Source: Plasmodium malariae (Eukaryota > Apicomplexa > Aconoidasida > Haemosporida > Plasmodiidae). Taken from it: a stretch of DNA of 64,000 bases. The position numbers were made by a program, and so were the translations under genes. The stretch lies in contig NC_041783.1 in assembly GCF_900090045.1 (NCBI RefSeq), positions 1,447,501 to 1,511,500 of the forward strand, in the 5' to 3' direction. The notes under the pieces are model-generated. The model worked only from the letters and a program-made list of their open reading frames with translations. It had not been told where the DNA came from and made no database searches. Each line of letters starts with the position of its first letter. Position 1 is the first letter of the stretch. This document shows, piece by piece, positions 46,301 through 57,892 of this stretch.

Positions 46301-46715
46301 TTTCTCTAATGGCAGAGTAGATATTATTATCACTGAGGGCACTGCTACCAAAAGTTATATAATCATTCCATCCTTTCGAATTATGCAAAGCAAAATGATC
46401 ATTGATGGGAGTATTTCCTCCATTTATATCTCCTAGCTGGGATACACTACTCACCATTATCTCATTGTCTTCTCCATATCCTGTATGGGGGTAATTCAAA
46501 TCATAGTTAATACCACTAAATGGACTTAAGAAATTTTGAAGAGATTTTCCGGAACATCTGAAAGAGTCTATATCTGTTGAAACACTAGCTAGTTTTACCC
46601 CGTCCAAATTTATCCCTTTGTTTTCGTAAAATAAATCATTATATGAACTACTAGTGTTTATTTTATTATCTTCTAAATAGGTTTCATTATTATCATTATG
46701 CACCCTTCTTTGCAT
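43386..46715 (-). CDS. RRM plus RING plus TRAF-like zinc-finger protein (putative RNA-linked E3 ubiquitin ligase)
   Basis: 1,109 residues, single exon, ATG at 46715. Residues 1-880 are disordered with two repeats: DEPLDEPL units (45490-45625) and DYDVNYDV units (44250-44345). An RRM lies at ~888-975, with RNP2-like TLIVNVPP and RNP1-like SGYAFVRF. At ~1005-1051 is a zinc-ligand array CxxC ... FPCCYASSCSDC ... CPNC, a RING-like module with cysteines and no clear histidine. It is followed at ~1080-1105 by CQKESCKWIGSQHHYFRHSL-type spacing resembling a TRAF-type zinc finger. RING proteins usually recruit a ubiquitin-conjugating enzyme; an attached RRM suggests action on RNA-bound complexes, as for CNOT4, though there the RING precedes the RRM. 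The domains are clear; ligase activity is inferred. Confidence 0.88.
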   Translation of the reverse strand: MQRRVHNDNNETYLEDNKINTSSSYNDLFYENKGINLDGVKLASVSTDIDSFRCSGKSLQNFLSPFSGINYDLNYPHTGYGEDNEIMVSSVSQLGDINGGNTPINDHFALHNSKGWNDYITFGSSALSDNNIYSAIREKDNHTRASINDQNCNNDNRGNRTTTCVDSGKQGYVLEGKHRMSPLLPSENKNDIKCDRSTFNEYKNETHFDAEKLEKISTEMYEAKYCNVDNNVISKHNIMSEQEDLLFKSNSKKNFGKVLKATNSGGSNTRKLNSRYITKLNTFEEGKKKININEDILLNEMSMSTRINTVYKPEYSYDTFYEPLGIFEGNYSLEKNLYEKGGRGQERLDGVWGEAFVNVVENETLNENLDEPLDEPLNEKLDEPLDEPLDEPLDEPLDEPLDEPLNDVLDDNYFFDLKKNKVLYVEKEDRKDLFTLCLEPNQTHTHSAMTVEAYSSGDPLLPYDPNEPSRDNIFTNNNIYEKKDNESIRDEGMKILGNSLLTSKRETLYDYTTHPSLCIRNTYSKTLAWEDGTYSPDENCNKKKYNYIQNEILGNFLINQSGDVNNTDENFDNTKKFTFNKMASSMNDPKLLSLEKGSDYSSMALNDNINYINLLKYFTNLDILNSATLTLQSNLNENTVLEKNDEQDFKGCSSGNELAGMTNDIVNMGSNSVYLNSTRGLDRGNPTCLNSAQNVSGKNKESEKHQIYQMNQILNSHNLIRPLNNRNESFINTLAGDTLKFRSGVHPEEYENEYYNTPFSEEGRNERNTVHNTTDCNGFKCNGVSYDCANYDVDYDADYDVDYDVNYDVNYDVNYDVNYDVECVDIDYGDNYNDCNYDDDYDGDGFGDGVAFGNSMLSYFDCSSANSNRNHPNINSCLDSANKNLSTSAKFTLIVNVPPNTTRKDLMAVFSKYGHVDLTMVVCDKKSRHPNKEWTATSGYAFVRFSTNIEAQRTLNATSSGIVRIRGSRVRATWAKKDSYSKKEKDVPFKIPSSILLINVEEFICIICKINLAYEPLLFPCCYASSCSDCLRNYIMNHELDQERVKCPNCFLHFSHGIIKIDKNSKGAMALLYKIHSNIKVRCQKESCKWIGSQHHYFRHSLSCKFSIT
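44250..44345 (-). repeat. 12-bp coding repeat (NYDV/DYDV) in the RRM-RING gene
   Basis: About eight units of AACTATGATGTT-like sequence (reverse strand) encode Asn-Tyr-Asp-Val or Asp-Tyr-Asp-Val, directly before the RRM-containing part. Confidence 0.9.
45490..45625 (-). repeat. 12-bp coding repeat (LDEP) in the RRM-RING gene
   Basis: About eleven units encode Leu-Asp-Glu-Pro with Leu-Asn-Glu variants, forming an acidic low-complexity tract. The plus-strand reading gives Ser-Lys-Gly repeats and is a shadow. Confidence 0.9.
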
Positions 46716-47086
46716 TTTTCACCTTGCATGTTCGTGTCAAAAAGTATAAACTATGCTTTAAAAATGAGTGAGCAATGAGAAATTACGTAAGGATAAGCAG
46801 ACAAGGATAAAAAGGTAAGGACAAAAAGGAAAGGAAAATTCAAAACGCAAAAACAAATGTAAATAATGGAAGCAATAACCAAAGGAATGACAAAAAAAAA
46901 AAAAAGAAAAAAAATGTACTCAATAGTGTGCTTCACTTAATACTTCTTTATTTGTATCTTCAAAAATAATGAAAATAAAAAAAAAAAAGTCGTAAGAAAT
47001 TTCAAAAAAAAGGTAACTATGAAAATGTACTTTAATCTATTGCCATTCGATTAGATATGTGTCATGCTTCAATTATATTTAATATA

Positions 47087-47117
<31 letters not shown>

Positions 47118-47861
47118 AAAAAAATGCATCCAATAAATACTTGCGCTACAACCTATTAGGAACCATTCTTGAGAGTTATTAAGTTGTATAACTACTTTTC
47201 TTTTATTTTTTTTTAAAAAGCGGAGTATAAGTAATGTTAAAATAGTTTACCTAAGTAAAAGAAAAAAGTAATAGAAGGCGAAAAGAAGAAAAGAGAGGTA
47301 TACAGGTAGAAAGGAAGACCCATACACAGATAGACATAAAAAAAAAAAAAATATAATAATCAATTAGCATGTGGTTATATTACGTCACGTAAAAGGCTGT
47401 AAAAGATAAAATTAAACTGCAGAATGCAAATAAGACAGCTTTCAAAAAAAAAAAAAAAAAAAAAAGTTTGTCTAAAATTGGTTCTTGATGTAACACTAAT
47501 CCAATAAATGTAAGCAGAAGCTAAATTTTGCTTCTATTCATATTTAAACAAACAGAAAGGACGTAGTTGTAGATGTATATATAAATGTAAATGTAAAGAG
47601 GTTAAAAATTAAGCTGAATAAATGAAAAATTACTTAAGCAGAAGTGATACTAAACAACGCCAAACGAATATTCTCATTGTACACACATCAGTATTTTATC
47701 ATAGGTCAGGAAAGAAGCGCGAGAAAACATTCGAAAGAGGGACACATACGCATATATATATATTTATGTATATATGTACGTATGACTGCACGTGCAATAG
47801 TGAGGAGCTGAGCGTTCTCCTTACTTTTTATACATTCATTTCTCAGGCAAACTAGTCCTAA

Positions 47862-48018
47862 ATGAGGTGCATCGAAAATGTTAGAAGTAAAAAAAGGGGG
47901 AAATTATATTCTACTTCTTCATGTCAAATAAGAAAACAAATATAAATTTAAAATACAATCATAGGGTAGAACATAAATAACAGTAATTATAAACCATCTA
48001 TATATTATTCTTATATTT

Positions 48019-48053
<35 letters not shown>

Positions 48054-48421
48054 AACAGGTAAAAGTATATTTTATAATAAATCACATGAACCTTGCAAAA
48101 AAGAATCTTATTATAACTTGACGTCATGGTAGAATTTGTTTTAAAAATGAAAAAAAAAAATTGTTCCCTAGTTTTCTAACAGAGAAATGTTTATTCTTCA
48201 ATTAAATATGTTTTTTTTTTCTTAGCCCATGTAAAGATAAAAAATGAAAAAGAAAATTGATCCTAAGGCTTGCGAAATGGATAGCAACGGAGGTAGTTAC
48301 ACACCCATAAGAAGAATAAAATAATAAAAAAAAAAAAAAAGGTAAAAATGGAAAAAAGGCAAAAACGCCACTTCATAAATCGAATTTTTTCTGACGCATC
48401 AGTATAAATCATTCCCACACA

Positions 48422-48488
<67 letters not shown>

Positions 48489-48626
48489 CGCTCGTTGCAG
48501 GATAACATGTATTACCATTTTGATTTTATTCCCGCATTTTTGGTGCCTGTCCAGCTACGTTTTATTAAAAAAATGTTACTTATCCATTCGTTTATTCATT
48601 TATATATGGGGATAGCTGCATTTTAG
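47862..48626 (+). CDS. Candidate four-exon small gene (81 residues)
   Basis: Possible join(47862..47886, 48059..48128, 48268..48292, 48501..48626). Donors are AGAA|GTAAAA, TCATG|GTAGAA and GGAG|GTAGTT; acceptors are AACAG after a long poly(T), CCTAAG, and TTGCAG after a (TA)n run. The phases are consistent, and the product reads MRCIENVRSKSIFYNKSHEP..., WLAKWIATEDNMYYHFDFIP... The weak point is the exon 3 acceptor, which is purine-rich. A better acceptor at ~48232 (TTTTCTTAG) would instead end the protein soon after with a short Cys-containing tail. A separate ATG at 48244 starts another 26-codon coding-like frame. Something transcribed is plausible here, but the model is uncertain. Confidence 0.32.
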
Positions 48627-49419
48627 TAATGGGCACATACAAAAATGTACTATACATTTCTGTTTTTGTCTTTAATTTATTACATTTCATAAATTTTATT
48701 TAATTCATTATTATTTTTTTTTTATTCTTAAGAACTACAATTTCACATGCCTCTTTTTAAGCCTCTTTTTTGTTATCTTATTTTTGAAAAAAAAAAGATG
48801 GTAATCTTTTCCAATATAAATCTTTTAATTAACGAACGAGCTTAAACTATAAATAATCCTTTTCAAGATATTTTTATTTCTAATTATTTTGCTTAAACTG
48901 TTTTAAGGTGTGCAGCTAGCTACTACGGGTGAGTAGTATGTAGCGTATATATATATTTACATATACGCATGTGTGAGTTCATATTTTTATTTTTCCTTTT
49001 TCATATCCCAAATAAATAATAACAAAAACTTAAGTTCGAAGGAGATTTACTGATCTTGTACATGTTTGTTATGTGCTTATTGAAGTTGCAAAAAAAAAAA
49101 AAAATGAAAAAATGGAAAAAAAGAAAAGAAAAAAAAAAAATAGTACATTAAATAAAAATAAATGCAAAAATAAATAAAAAAAAAAAAAAAAAAAAAAGGA
49201 TAACAATTACTATAAATAATGCATAATAAATTTATTTCACAAGGGAATTTGCACTACAAATATGTGAAGTCGGCCATGTGTGAAATTTGTGAGTGAACAA
49301 AAAGGGGTACCAACTCTGTGTTGACAGCATGGTACATTACGTACGTGTACAAACATTTGTAAATAAGGGAGTATATATAAATGCGCATGTATATGTAAAT
49401 AATTGTGCATATGTATATG

Positions 49420-49545
49420 TGTATATATGTGTGTATATATGTGTGTATATATGTGTGTATATATGTGTGTATATATGTGTGTATATATGTGCGTATATAT
49501 ATGTGTATATATGTGTGTATATATATGTGTATATATATATGTATA
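49420..49545. repeat. (GTGTATATAT)-type minisatellite
   Basis: A roughly 12-bp unit, ATATGTGTGTAT, repeated about ten times. ORFs across it on both strands (Cys-Ile-Tyr-Val and Ile-His-Thr-Tyr) are repeat artefacts. Confidence 0.85.
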
Positions 49546-50034
49546 TACATCCTAAATAGTAAGGCTAAAGGTGTGCATTTTAATTGTAGCTATTAATTCG
49601 TTTAACGTTAAAATATTTTATGTTATATTCTTTAGGACAGACAAACATTGAAGTAGTCCTGTAGTCCTCTCAGCCAAGTGGTATTATGTACATATGCATA
49701 GTTAAACATTCTTTATATATAAAATAAAATTACTGCATTATACATATATTCTGCCCCTTGCAATATATATTTTTTTTTAATTTCCATTATTGATTCATAT
49801 AAGTATATATTATATTAATACGTTTTATTATAAAAGATATGCAACAAGTAACATTGTCGAGTATCAGATACTGCTTGGGATGTGTCCTATGGGGCATAGA
49901 ACAAACAACACAGTTATGTTAAACACATATAGAGAACACGTACTACATTCGTGTTGGAGTATTACTAATTTGAAAATGCAAATGCTTTCGAGAAATAATT
50001 CTGCACTTGTACACGCGCGCACACGCATATGTAT

Positions 50035-50100
<66 letters not shown>

Positions 50101-50164
50101 TCAATGAATGATACACATACGTGCATACATACATGTATTCACAGTGTAACACATGTACGCAAGT

Positions 50165-52079
50165 TCATGGCTGCTCTTCCCTACGCTCCTCAGGCGACAA
50201 TTTAATGAGATCATCAATTCTTAAGATAGTAACGGTTGCTTCTGTGGCAAAGCGGATTGATTTTATTTTACTGATCATTGCCTCCAACACTCCATTTTTT
50301 AAATTATTTGTAACTTTCCCATTAACTAAATCTAAGCCATACCATCTATAATCCTTTGGATCTTCTGCATTCATAACTTGAGATTTCGTATGATATGCAC
50401 GTAATTTACAAACTAAGTCTATTGAATCATATGATGCATTTAGAGCTAATATTTTTGGTATTACTAATAAGGATTCTGCAAATTCTGCTATAGCTAGCTG
50501 TTCTCTTGAACCTAATGTTTTTGCAAAATCTTCAAGATATACAGATAAAGCTACTTCAACACAACCTCCACCTACTACTACATAATTACTTTCTAATGCT
50601 CTACTGACTGAACATAATGCATCATGTATAGATCTTTGCATTTCGTCTAAAACAAAATCGTTTGCTCCTCTTAACAATATAGTATTTGATTTCGATGTTT
50701 TACATCCTTTAAAAAACATTACATCCCAGTCGCCTACCCTCTCTTCATATACTTCATCACAATACCCTAAAGATGATGGTTCAAATATTTCTGTTCCATC
50801 TATAGATGATAGAGTTAAACGTATTTGACCATTCGTTAATTTTGCTATTCTTCTTAAATCATCTTTGTTTACTCTTCTAACTGCTATTGCACCTGATTCT
50901 ACAAAATATTTTAGAGGCATATCATCTATACCTTGAGTTGTTAATACGACATTTGCTCCTGACTCTAAAATTTTGTTTACTCTTTCTTTTGTTATATCCT
51001 TTTCCCTTTGTCTTATCTTTTCTAATTCGGTGGGATCATTTATATTTACCTGAACACCTAGATGTAATCTATATTGTTTTAAAGGGAAATCTAAAAATGC
51101 AATTTTTGCATTTTTAATAGCTGATGGCATTGACTGGGATGCTCTACCATTCATAATTGCATATCCTTCAATTAATTTTGAATCTAAAGAACTTAAACCG
51201 TGTACTTTTATTACATTAACTGAAGAAACAGGATATTTTGTTTTACCTGACTCGTTAATAATTTTTACAGATTGTATAGCATTAGCTACCATTTTAGCAA
51301 AATATTCAGATTCATAACTAATAAATTTTGAAGACAACGTGGTTTTTGCTATATTAATGATTACATCCTTACCTAAATTAGTTACTCTTTCACTTAATTT
51401 TTCCTTTATATATTTAACTGATTCTTTCATTGCTAATTTATAACCACATATAACAGTTGTTGGATGTATGTCCATTTTAATTAATTCATTTCCCCTCCTT
51501 AATAGTTCAGATGCTAGCAATACTACTGATGTTGTTCCATCTCCAACTTCTTGATCTTGTAATTCCGATAAATTTACTAAAATTTTAGCAGCAGGATGTT
51601 GTACTTCCAGTTGTTTTAAAATTGTTGCTCCATCATTTGTAATAGTAACATCTCCTATGTTATCTACTAACATCTTATCTAGCCCTTGGGGTCCTAAACT
51701 TGATTTCAAAATATTAGACAGTGCTTGAACAGCTGTGACTGAAAAAGAGAACAAAGAGTTTTTTATATACACATTTTTACAAAACAAAATATATATGAAC
51801 ACATTTAGCAATAACAAGGACATTATATGGAAGGTTATACACTGCTTAGGTAATGCTGCACAAAAAGGATAAATCGGGAATCCCATGATGAAGTATTATG
51901 CGTGTGTGTGTACTCATAAAAATGTACACATAAACACAGGTATATATATATGTATGTAAGTATGTATATACATATATTATTAGCGAAAACGAATTTTGTT
52001 TCCCTTCCTTTTCATTCATACCATTTGCCGTTCTTACATCTTGGCCACTCTCTCGACTTCCGTAAATGCTTAAAGACAT
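50165..52079 (-). CDS. TCP1: T-complex protein 1 subunit alpha (CCT1), two exons
   Basis: complement(join(50165..51738, 52022..52079)), 543 residues, the normal length. Exon 1 encodes MSLSIYGSRESGQDVRTAN and ends at donor AATG|GTATGA. The intron (51739-52021, 283 bp) ends in CTCTTTTTCAG, and exon 2 continues VTAVQALSNILKSSLGPQGL, matching the alpha-subunit N-terminus. Group II chaperonin hallmarks are present: NDGAT at 54-58, GDGTTS at 85-90, and late GGGCVE. Alpha-specific features include VNVIKVHG, DMPLKYFVE, ILRGANDFVLDEM and the end TEATVTILRIDDLIKL. CCT is the cytosolic 16-subunit ring that folds actin, tubulin and other clients using ATP. Taking the ATG at 51886 instead would translate intron and give an unrelated N-terminus. 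Confidence 0.97.
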
Positions 52080-52329
52080 TTTTTCTCAACTACTGTACTA
52101 CTGCAGCTAGTTCTTTTTTTTATGTTTCTTCAAATGTGGAGTTCTCTACTCTTTAGTTCTCTACAACTGAATATATATATTTAGGTATATACATACATAT
52201 ACATAAGCATATATAAATTACTTATAAAGGTACATAACCTCATATATATTCTCCCGATAACACTTTTGTGTATATATGTTCCTTACACTTACTTAAATAA
52301 TAGGGACGCTCTATAACGTATTAATTATG

Positions 52330-52374
<45 letters not shown>

Positions 52375-52806
52375 ATATACAAGTGGCAAATATAAAAAAC
52401 TGTAAGTTTATTTATTTTTTTTTTTCTCCTCAATTAAGGGGAACCAAAAATGTAAATAGATCATCTAACGTACTAATGCAATTACATACGTACATATTTA
52501 CATATATATATATGAATAATATATGTATAATATTATGAATTCCCTTTTATTCTATATTTCTTAGTGGTAATGTATTTATTTACATGTTCATAACATAAGA
52601 TAAAGTTTCATAAATTTTTTTTATACATTTTTATACATACATATTATGTTTGTATATATGCCATACTTATGTACAATGGTAAAAAAACAAGATCTAGATT
52701 TTTGAAGAAGAAAACCTTCTGTGCTTTTATCTCTTTCTCTTTATTGAATTATTTTACTTTTTTATTTTTTTATATTTTTAATTAATTTTATTCATTCACT
52801 TTAAAT

Positions 52807-52838
<32 letters not shown>

Positions 52839-54845
52839 TTATTTTTTTTTTTTTTTGCAGATAGTACTACATTCGTGAAACACATGTATATTTTATAGAC
52901 TTTTTTAAAACGATAGCTGTATACTTAAATGACAATATATATGGGCACTATGGTGAACATTTTTTTCTTCTTTTTCTCTTATTTGTTTTTGCTCTTTTAT
53001 TTATATTTTTTGCTTCACTTTTATTCTTATTTTTTGCTGCATTTTTATTCTTATTTTTTGCTGCACTTTTATTCTTATTTTTTGCTGCACTTTTATTCTT
53101 ATTTTTTGCTGTACTTTTATTCTTATATTCTGCTGCACTTTTATTCTTATATTCTGCTGCACTTTTATTCTTATATTCTGCTGCACTTTTATTCTTATAT
53201 TCTGCTGCACTTTTATTCTTATATTCTGCTGCACTTTTATTCTTAATTTTTCCCCTTTTTTTCTGTTTTATCTTTTACTAGAAAGATTGTCCTGAATGAA
53301 CATTTTACAGTTTCACTGCAAAACGTATATATTCTGTGTTATTACTTTTTTCATATGAACACTAGTAAAAATGATAGATAGAATATGCGTGTTCATGCTT
53401 TAGTGTAGCATTATAGTACCCAAAAAAAATGGGGGGAAAGAAAAAGGTTTATATTGATTTAACTTGTAATTTGATTTAATTTGATCTTATACGATATAAT
53501 TCTATATAATTCGTTTAACGTATATTTTATTTTTTCCTTTTTTGCTGAAGTACAAATAGATTCCTTAAATTATGAAGAAAATATATTTACCTTTTTTTAA
53601 TTTAAGAAAATTGGCCTATTGAAATTTTTTTTTTTTTTCTTTTTCAAATAACAAAACGTTGGGTATATTCTTATTTATCATTTTGTTTATGCAAGAGTTT
53701 GTGTAAGCTCCTATTAAAGGTGTAATAACGTAGGACAACATTTGTTCAAGAGCATATACATATGAATATGCACATGTATACATATATACATACATACATG
53801 TGCACGTCTTAATGTTAACAAATAGGATGATAGCTAGGAATTTAATCTTGCATTTTTACGTCCTCTTTCAAGGCTTCGTAGAAAACTATCATAACTTAAC
53901 TTTTGTACCAGTCATACAATGTAAATTAAAATTAGTGATAAGAGAATACTAAATGATGAAAATATTGTGAAATGTGAGTACTTTACATAATTCTTTTTTT
54001 TTTTTTTTAGTTGTTGTTTAGCCATCATAATCTTATAAGTATATAATTAGAGAAATCAATAAAAACATTTTGTGAGTAGGGCAAGTAATAATATAATTTA
54101 AAAAAAATATTTAAAAAAGAATTATGATAAGCCTAATGTATGATTTACCTTTTTGTTAATTTCCTTAACTTCTTATATTTTTTTTTAGTTCATTTAGTTA
54201 CATGCATGTTACTGAAACATCTAAACGCATATTAACATATTCATAAATTATGACAAATAAGGGAAAAAAGAAAAAACGGTATGAAGGTGATAAAAAGGAA
54301 AAACAAAGAATTCTCCGTTGATACAAATTCTGAGGCAATTAATTTTTTGTGTAAATTTTCATATCCCTTGAAAATGTGTACATATATTTTATTTAATTAC
54401 CATATTTTATATTTTCCCTTTTTCATTTTAATTAAAATTGAAGCTATAATATAATGATTATATGTGAAAAGAGAGGAGTAAAAATAGCTAGTCTTAGTGT
54501 CTTTTTTTCTTTTTGTTTTTCTTTTTGTTTTTCTTTTTGTTTTTGTTTTTCTTTTTTTTTTTTTTTTCATCCTTTTGGGTAAAATTAAAAAATATTCAGT
54601 ATATATTTTTACACAGTGTAGAAATAGAGATGATATGCTAAAATTCTAAGCTTTATGAATGCAATAGAACTACAGAGTTACCATATGTATTATAAAACAA
54701 TTCCTTTTCTTTTTTCTTCTTTTTCTGAAATGTTGAAATATATTCTTAATTTGAATTTTATCATATACAAAAATAATTTTAACTTATCCATAGTGTATTT
54801 TGCATTTTAGGAAATTACAAAAATATGAATAAAATTTTGCTTGGC

Positions 54846-54876
<31 letters not shown>

Positions 54877-55837
54877 CTCCTTTTCAAAAACACTGTAGAT
54901 ATATAAACCGCGCTAAATAGAAAAAATAACTGCGTTCTTAATAGGACGAAAAAAAAAAAAAATAAATAAAAAAATGAGATAAAATAAAATAAAAAGGCCA
55001 TAAATAGCATATTATATAAATTAAAAAAATTAAAATGCTTTATTCTTTGTTATGTTGAAAAGGCATCAAAATTTACGTTACAGTCTTTTAAATCAATTTA
55101 AACTGCTGAAGAGGCAATAACATATTTAAGCAGTTATAAGTGCAAACGCAAAACATGTGCATATATACGTACGTATATATACATATGTATTGTATATATG
55201 TATATGTATGTATATGAATGTATGTATATGAATGTATGTATATATGTATACATGTGTTTATGTATATATATGTATGTACATGTATATGTAGCAATCACAA
55301 GGTTAGCGCAAAAATGATTTACAGCAGCTAGTTGAAGGGTACATATTAAAAATTATCCAGGTTCTGTAAAGTACATATATTTTAAGGCTATTTAAACAAA
55401 GCCGCAGATACACGCAAGTGAGCACGAATAAAATAAGCTCAAAGGGCATATATATATATATATATATAATGTACATATGTACATATGTACATGCGTAATA
55501 TATTTATCTATATGCATATACCCATACATACATGTACGATTTTAAAGCATAACGCAACAGAGTAATTATGCTCAACTTTCTGTTAATCACGAACGATTTT
55601 AAAATATCGAAGCATTAAGGAAAAATAGTAAAGGGCAGAAACACCTATACTTGTTAGCAGATAAATAAATGTAGAAACGTACAAATATAAATGTGTACAT
55701 AGATACATACACAAATAGATACACACACAAGTATATACACACGTCCGTACAGAAACCCACGTACTTACACGCTTGTTCCATTTTCAACTCATCTCACTTA
55801 CGTTCGTAAAAAAAAAAAAAAAAAAAAAGGTATCAAG
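52080..55837. other. Divergent intergenic region between CCT1 and RPA2
   Basis: It should hold both promoters. It contains (TA)n at ~52340-52360 and ~52810-52830, the 24-bp minisatellite at 52994-53245, CTTTTTGTTTTT simple repeats at ~54505-54550, poly(T) at ~54850-54871, and an ATGTATATGA-like repeat at ~55190-55285. I see no convincing additional gene. Confidence 0.55.
52994..53245. repeat. 24-bp minisatellite, ten full units, open on both strands
   Basis: Units start every 24 bp from 52994 to 53210, with a partial unit at 53234. The consensus is CTTTTATTCTTATTTTTTGC plus TGCA, the later half carrying TATATTC instead of TATTTTT. With 24 divisible by 3 and no stop in the unit, it yields Leu-Leu-His-Phe-Tyr-Ser-Tyr-type frames on the plus strand and Gln-Gln-Asn-Ile-Arg-Ile-Lys-Val frames on the minus strand. 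I treat it as intergenic repeat. Confidence 0.9.
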
Positions 55838-56659
55838 ATGGACATGAATTTTGGCTTCGGAAATGACGCATTTTTTGAACAAGGGAACAGATCAACGGAT
55901 AAAGAAGATACAGAAAAAATAAAGAAAAATGAATCAAGTGAAATAATAAAGAAAAATAATGAAATAGATGAAGAAAAGGAATTGCCAAAAGAATTGTGTG
56001 TACCTGTTACTATAAAATTATTATTAAATAAAATGGCAAACAATGAAGAATTTAAAATACATGATTTTCAAATTAGTGGAATAATTGTATTTGGAAAAGT
56101 TTGTAAAATTAAGGAACTAGCTAGTGCAACCATTTTTGAAATTTGTGATTACACAGGAAATATTGAAGCAAAATATAATAAAGATGCAAAAAATGAAAAA
56201 GTAAAAAATCATATAGAAAGCATAAAAGTCAATGATCATATTAAAGTAGTTGGAGTAGTATACTCTCCAGAAAGTAAAACCGAACTAGTACAAATAAGTA
56301 TATCATATATTAATAAAGTTGATGATTGGGTATCCTATTTTTCTTATTTCACCTCAGATGTAATATACTGTTATTTAAAATTATTAAAACTAAAAAATAT
56401 ATATGCATCTAATGGAACAATTAATGAAGAGAAACCATGGTCTCATATAACATTAGATTCATATTACAATCATATGGATGATATTGACACAGATATTATA
56501 AAATATTTACACACAACTGCAGAAAAATATGCAAATCAGCAAGATATTTTTAATAATCTTCAAAAATACCATTCAGAAATGAATATAAAGAAATCGTTAA
56601 CAAAACTTATCGAACAGTACGATTTGGCTCAGTATGAAGATATCATAAGCATACCTTAA
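55838..56659 (+). CDS. RPA2: Replication protein A subunit 2 (RPA32-like)
   Basis: 273 residues, single exon, ATG at 55838 followed by another at 55844. After a ~45-residue acidic N-terminus, the central OB fold (~48-165) follows the RPA2 pattern: VPVTIKLLLNK, then FKIHDFQISGIIVFGKV, TIFEICDYTGNIEAK, and IKVVGVVYS ... ELVQISISYINKVDDW. The C-terminal ~60 residues (DIIKYLHTTAEK ... SLTKLIEQYDLAQYEDI) fit the winged-helix interaction domain of this family. RPA is the eukaryotic single-stranded DNA-binding trimer used in replication and repair; subunit 2 bridges to partners and is usually phosphorylated near its N-terminus. The N-terminus is shorter and more charged than the Gly/Ser-rich animal version. 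Confidence 0.92.
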   Translation: MDMNFGFGNDAFFEQGNRSTDKEDTEKIKKNESSEIIKKNNEIDEEKELPKELCVPVTIKLLLNKMANNEEFKIHDFQISGIIVFGKVCKIKELASATIFEICDYTGNIEAKYNKDAKNEKVKNHIESIKVNDHIKVVGVVYSPESKTELVQISISYINKVDDWVSYFSYFTSDVIYCYLKLLKLKNIYASNGTINEEKPWSHITLDSYYNHMDDIDTDIIKYLHTTAEKYANQQDIFNNLQKYHSEMNIKKSLTKLIEQYDLAQYEDIISIP

Positions 56660-57892
56660 AGAAGATATACAGAGAGGCAGAAATTAGAGATTGAAATTGT
56701 TGCCGTGGTGAGAGTTCAGATGCATAGGTAGAGGAAGGTGGACAGATAAATAGCTACCTCCCCAATGAAAAGGTAGTTACAGTGATTTGCATATACTCAA
56801 TAAATGAAGCATAAATGCGATGAAACCAATAGGAAGCGAGTGATATGCGTGCGCTTATGTTTTAATATACATTCATGCATACATACACCATGCGTACATG
56901 TGTGCATGTGTAAGCATAAAAATAAGCGGTACACATTGATGCTCATATGTGTTTAAAAAAAAAAAAAAAAATGTACTCACTAAAAGAAACAAAGAAACGT
57001 AAAATTAAAATGCAATATGTGCTTGTGCGTACATGGGCAATTTCATATACGTCCATGAGGATGGAGAAAAAACGTAATTGGTCTTAGCAGTGAAACCAAA
57101 CATTTATATATATGGCACTTTCTTTTTTTTTTTTTTTTTTTTTTATGAAAAATTAATATGAATATGAAAAACTATTTACCTATTAATTTGGAATAATATT
57201 TTAAAATAAATTATGTAACATTATTTCATTTTCCACCGCGCCCTTTTTTTTTTAAGTATCATTACACCCCTATTTAGGTTAAACGTTACGACTTACTGCT
57301 TTTGCATTTGAATTTTCAAAGGCAAATTATTTTACTGCACTTTTATTTCATCTTTTTTCTTTCTTGCTATTTCTGCTGCTACTGATAGTGGTATTACTAC
57401 TACTATTCCTTTTATTATTATTATTATTTTTTTTTTTTTTTTTTTTTTTTTTTCATTTTTCTTCCTTTTTTTATAAATATTAAATGACCTTTTTTGGACA
57501 AGTTCTCGCACATGAGTTGTTCCTCAACAAAATGAAATTAAAAAAAATTGTACAAACAAACATATGAGATAAGCAAATGAGTTAAGAAATAAATTAAAAA
57601 AGAGGCGAACAAATAAGTTGATAAAATGGCAAACAAAGGCGTTAAACGCATGAGTTAAATGCGCATATATTATTATAGGAGAGCTGATTAGTTGTCCACA
57701 ACGAGAGTAATAAACGGAAGCAGCGATCAGTATAGCGCACATACGTAATATATATATATATATATATGTTTTTACAATGTGCGTGCATGTGGGATAATTT
57801 CCAATTATATGCCTTAAATTTTGCGCTTGTTTTAGTGCCAATTTTTGTACTCCTCTCCAGATTCAAATATGCGGGATGATGGAAACCTATTT
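56660..57892. other. Convergent 3' region between RPA2 and the transporter-like gene
   Basis: Both genes end here. The first ~170 bp after RPA2 is purine-rich 3' UTR-like sequence. Poly(T) runs lie at 57121-57144 and 57428-57452. Minus-strand ORFs at 57524-57866 are moderately GC-richer than their flanks, but I find no domain or splice pattern supporting a gene. Confidence 0.5.

Larger units (their letters stand above)
46716..50164. other. Intergenic between the RRM-RING gene and CCT1
   Basis: The promoter side of the RRM-RING gene and the 3' side of CCT1. It holds long poly(A)/poly(T) runs (~47090-47114, 47444-47465, 48021-48049, 49178-49197), (TA)n at ~48428-48486 and 50050-50099, and a GTGTATATAT minisatellite at ~49420-49545. 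A candidate spliced small gene (47862-48626) is listed separately. Confidence 0.55.

Noticed and set aside
49254..49596. Tyr/Ile/Cys/Val and Ile/His/Thr/Tyr ORFs
   Set aside because: They derive from the GTGTATATAT minisatellite on both strands; the same kind of artefact occurs around every (TA)n tract in the window.
49655..49700. tRNA A-box-like sequence CTCAGCCAAGTGGTATTA
   Set aside because: No B-box (GGTTCGAANCC) follows within tRNA distance and no cloverleaf can be drawn.
51739..51886. Upstream extension of the CCT1 exon 2 frame (MGFPIYPFCAALPK...)
   Set aside because: It is intron sequence. The spliced exon 1 at 52022-52079 gives the family-typical N-terminus instead.
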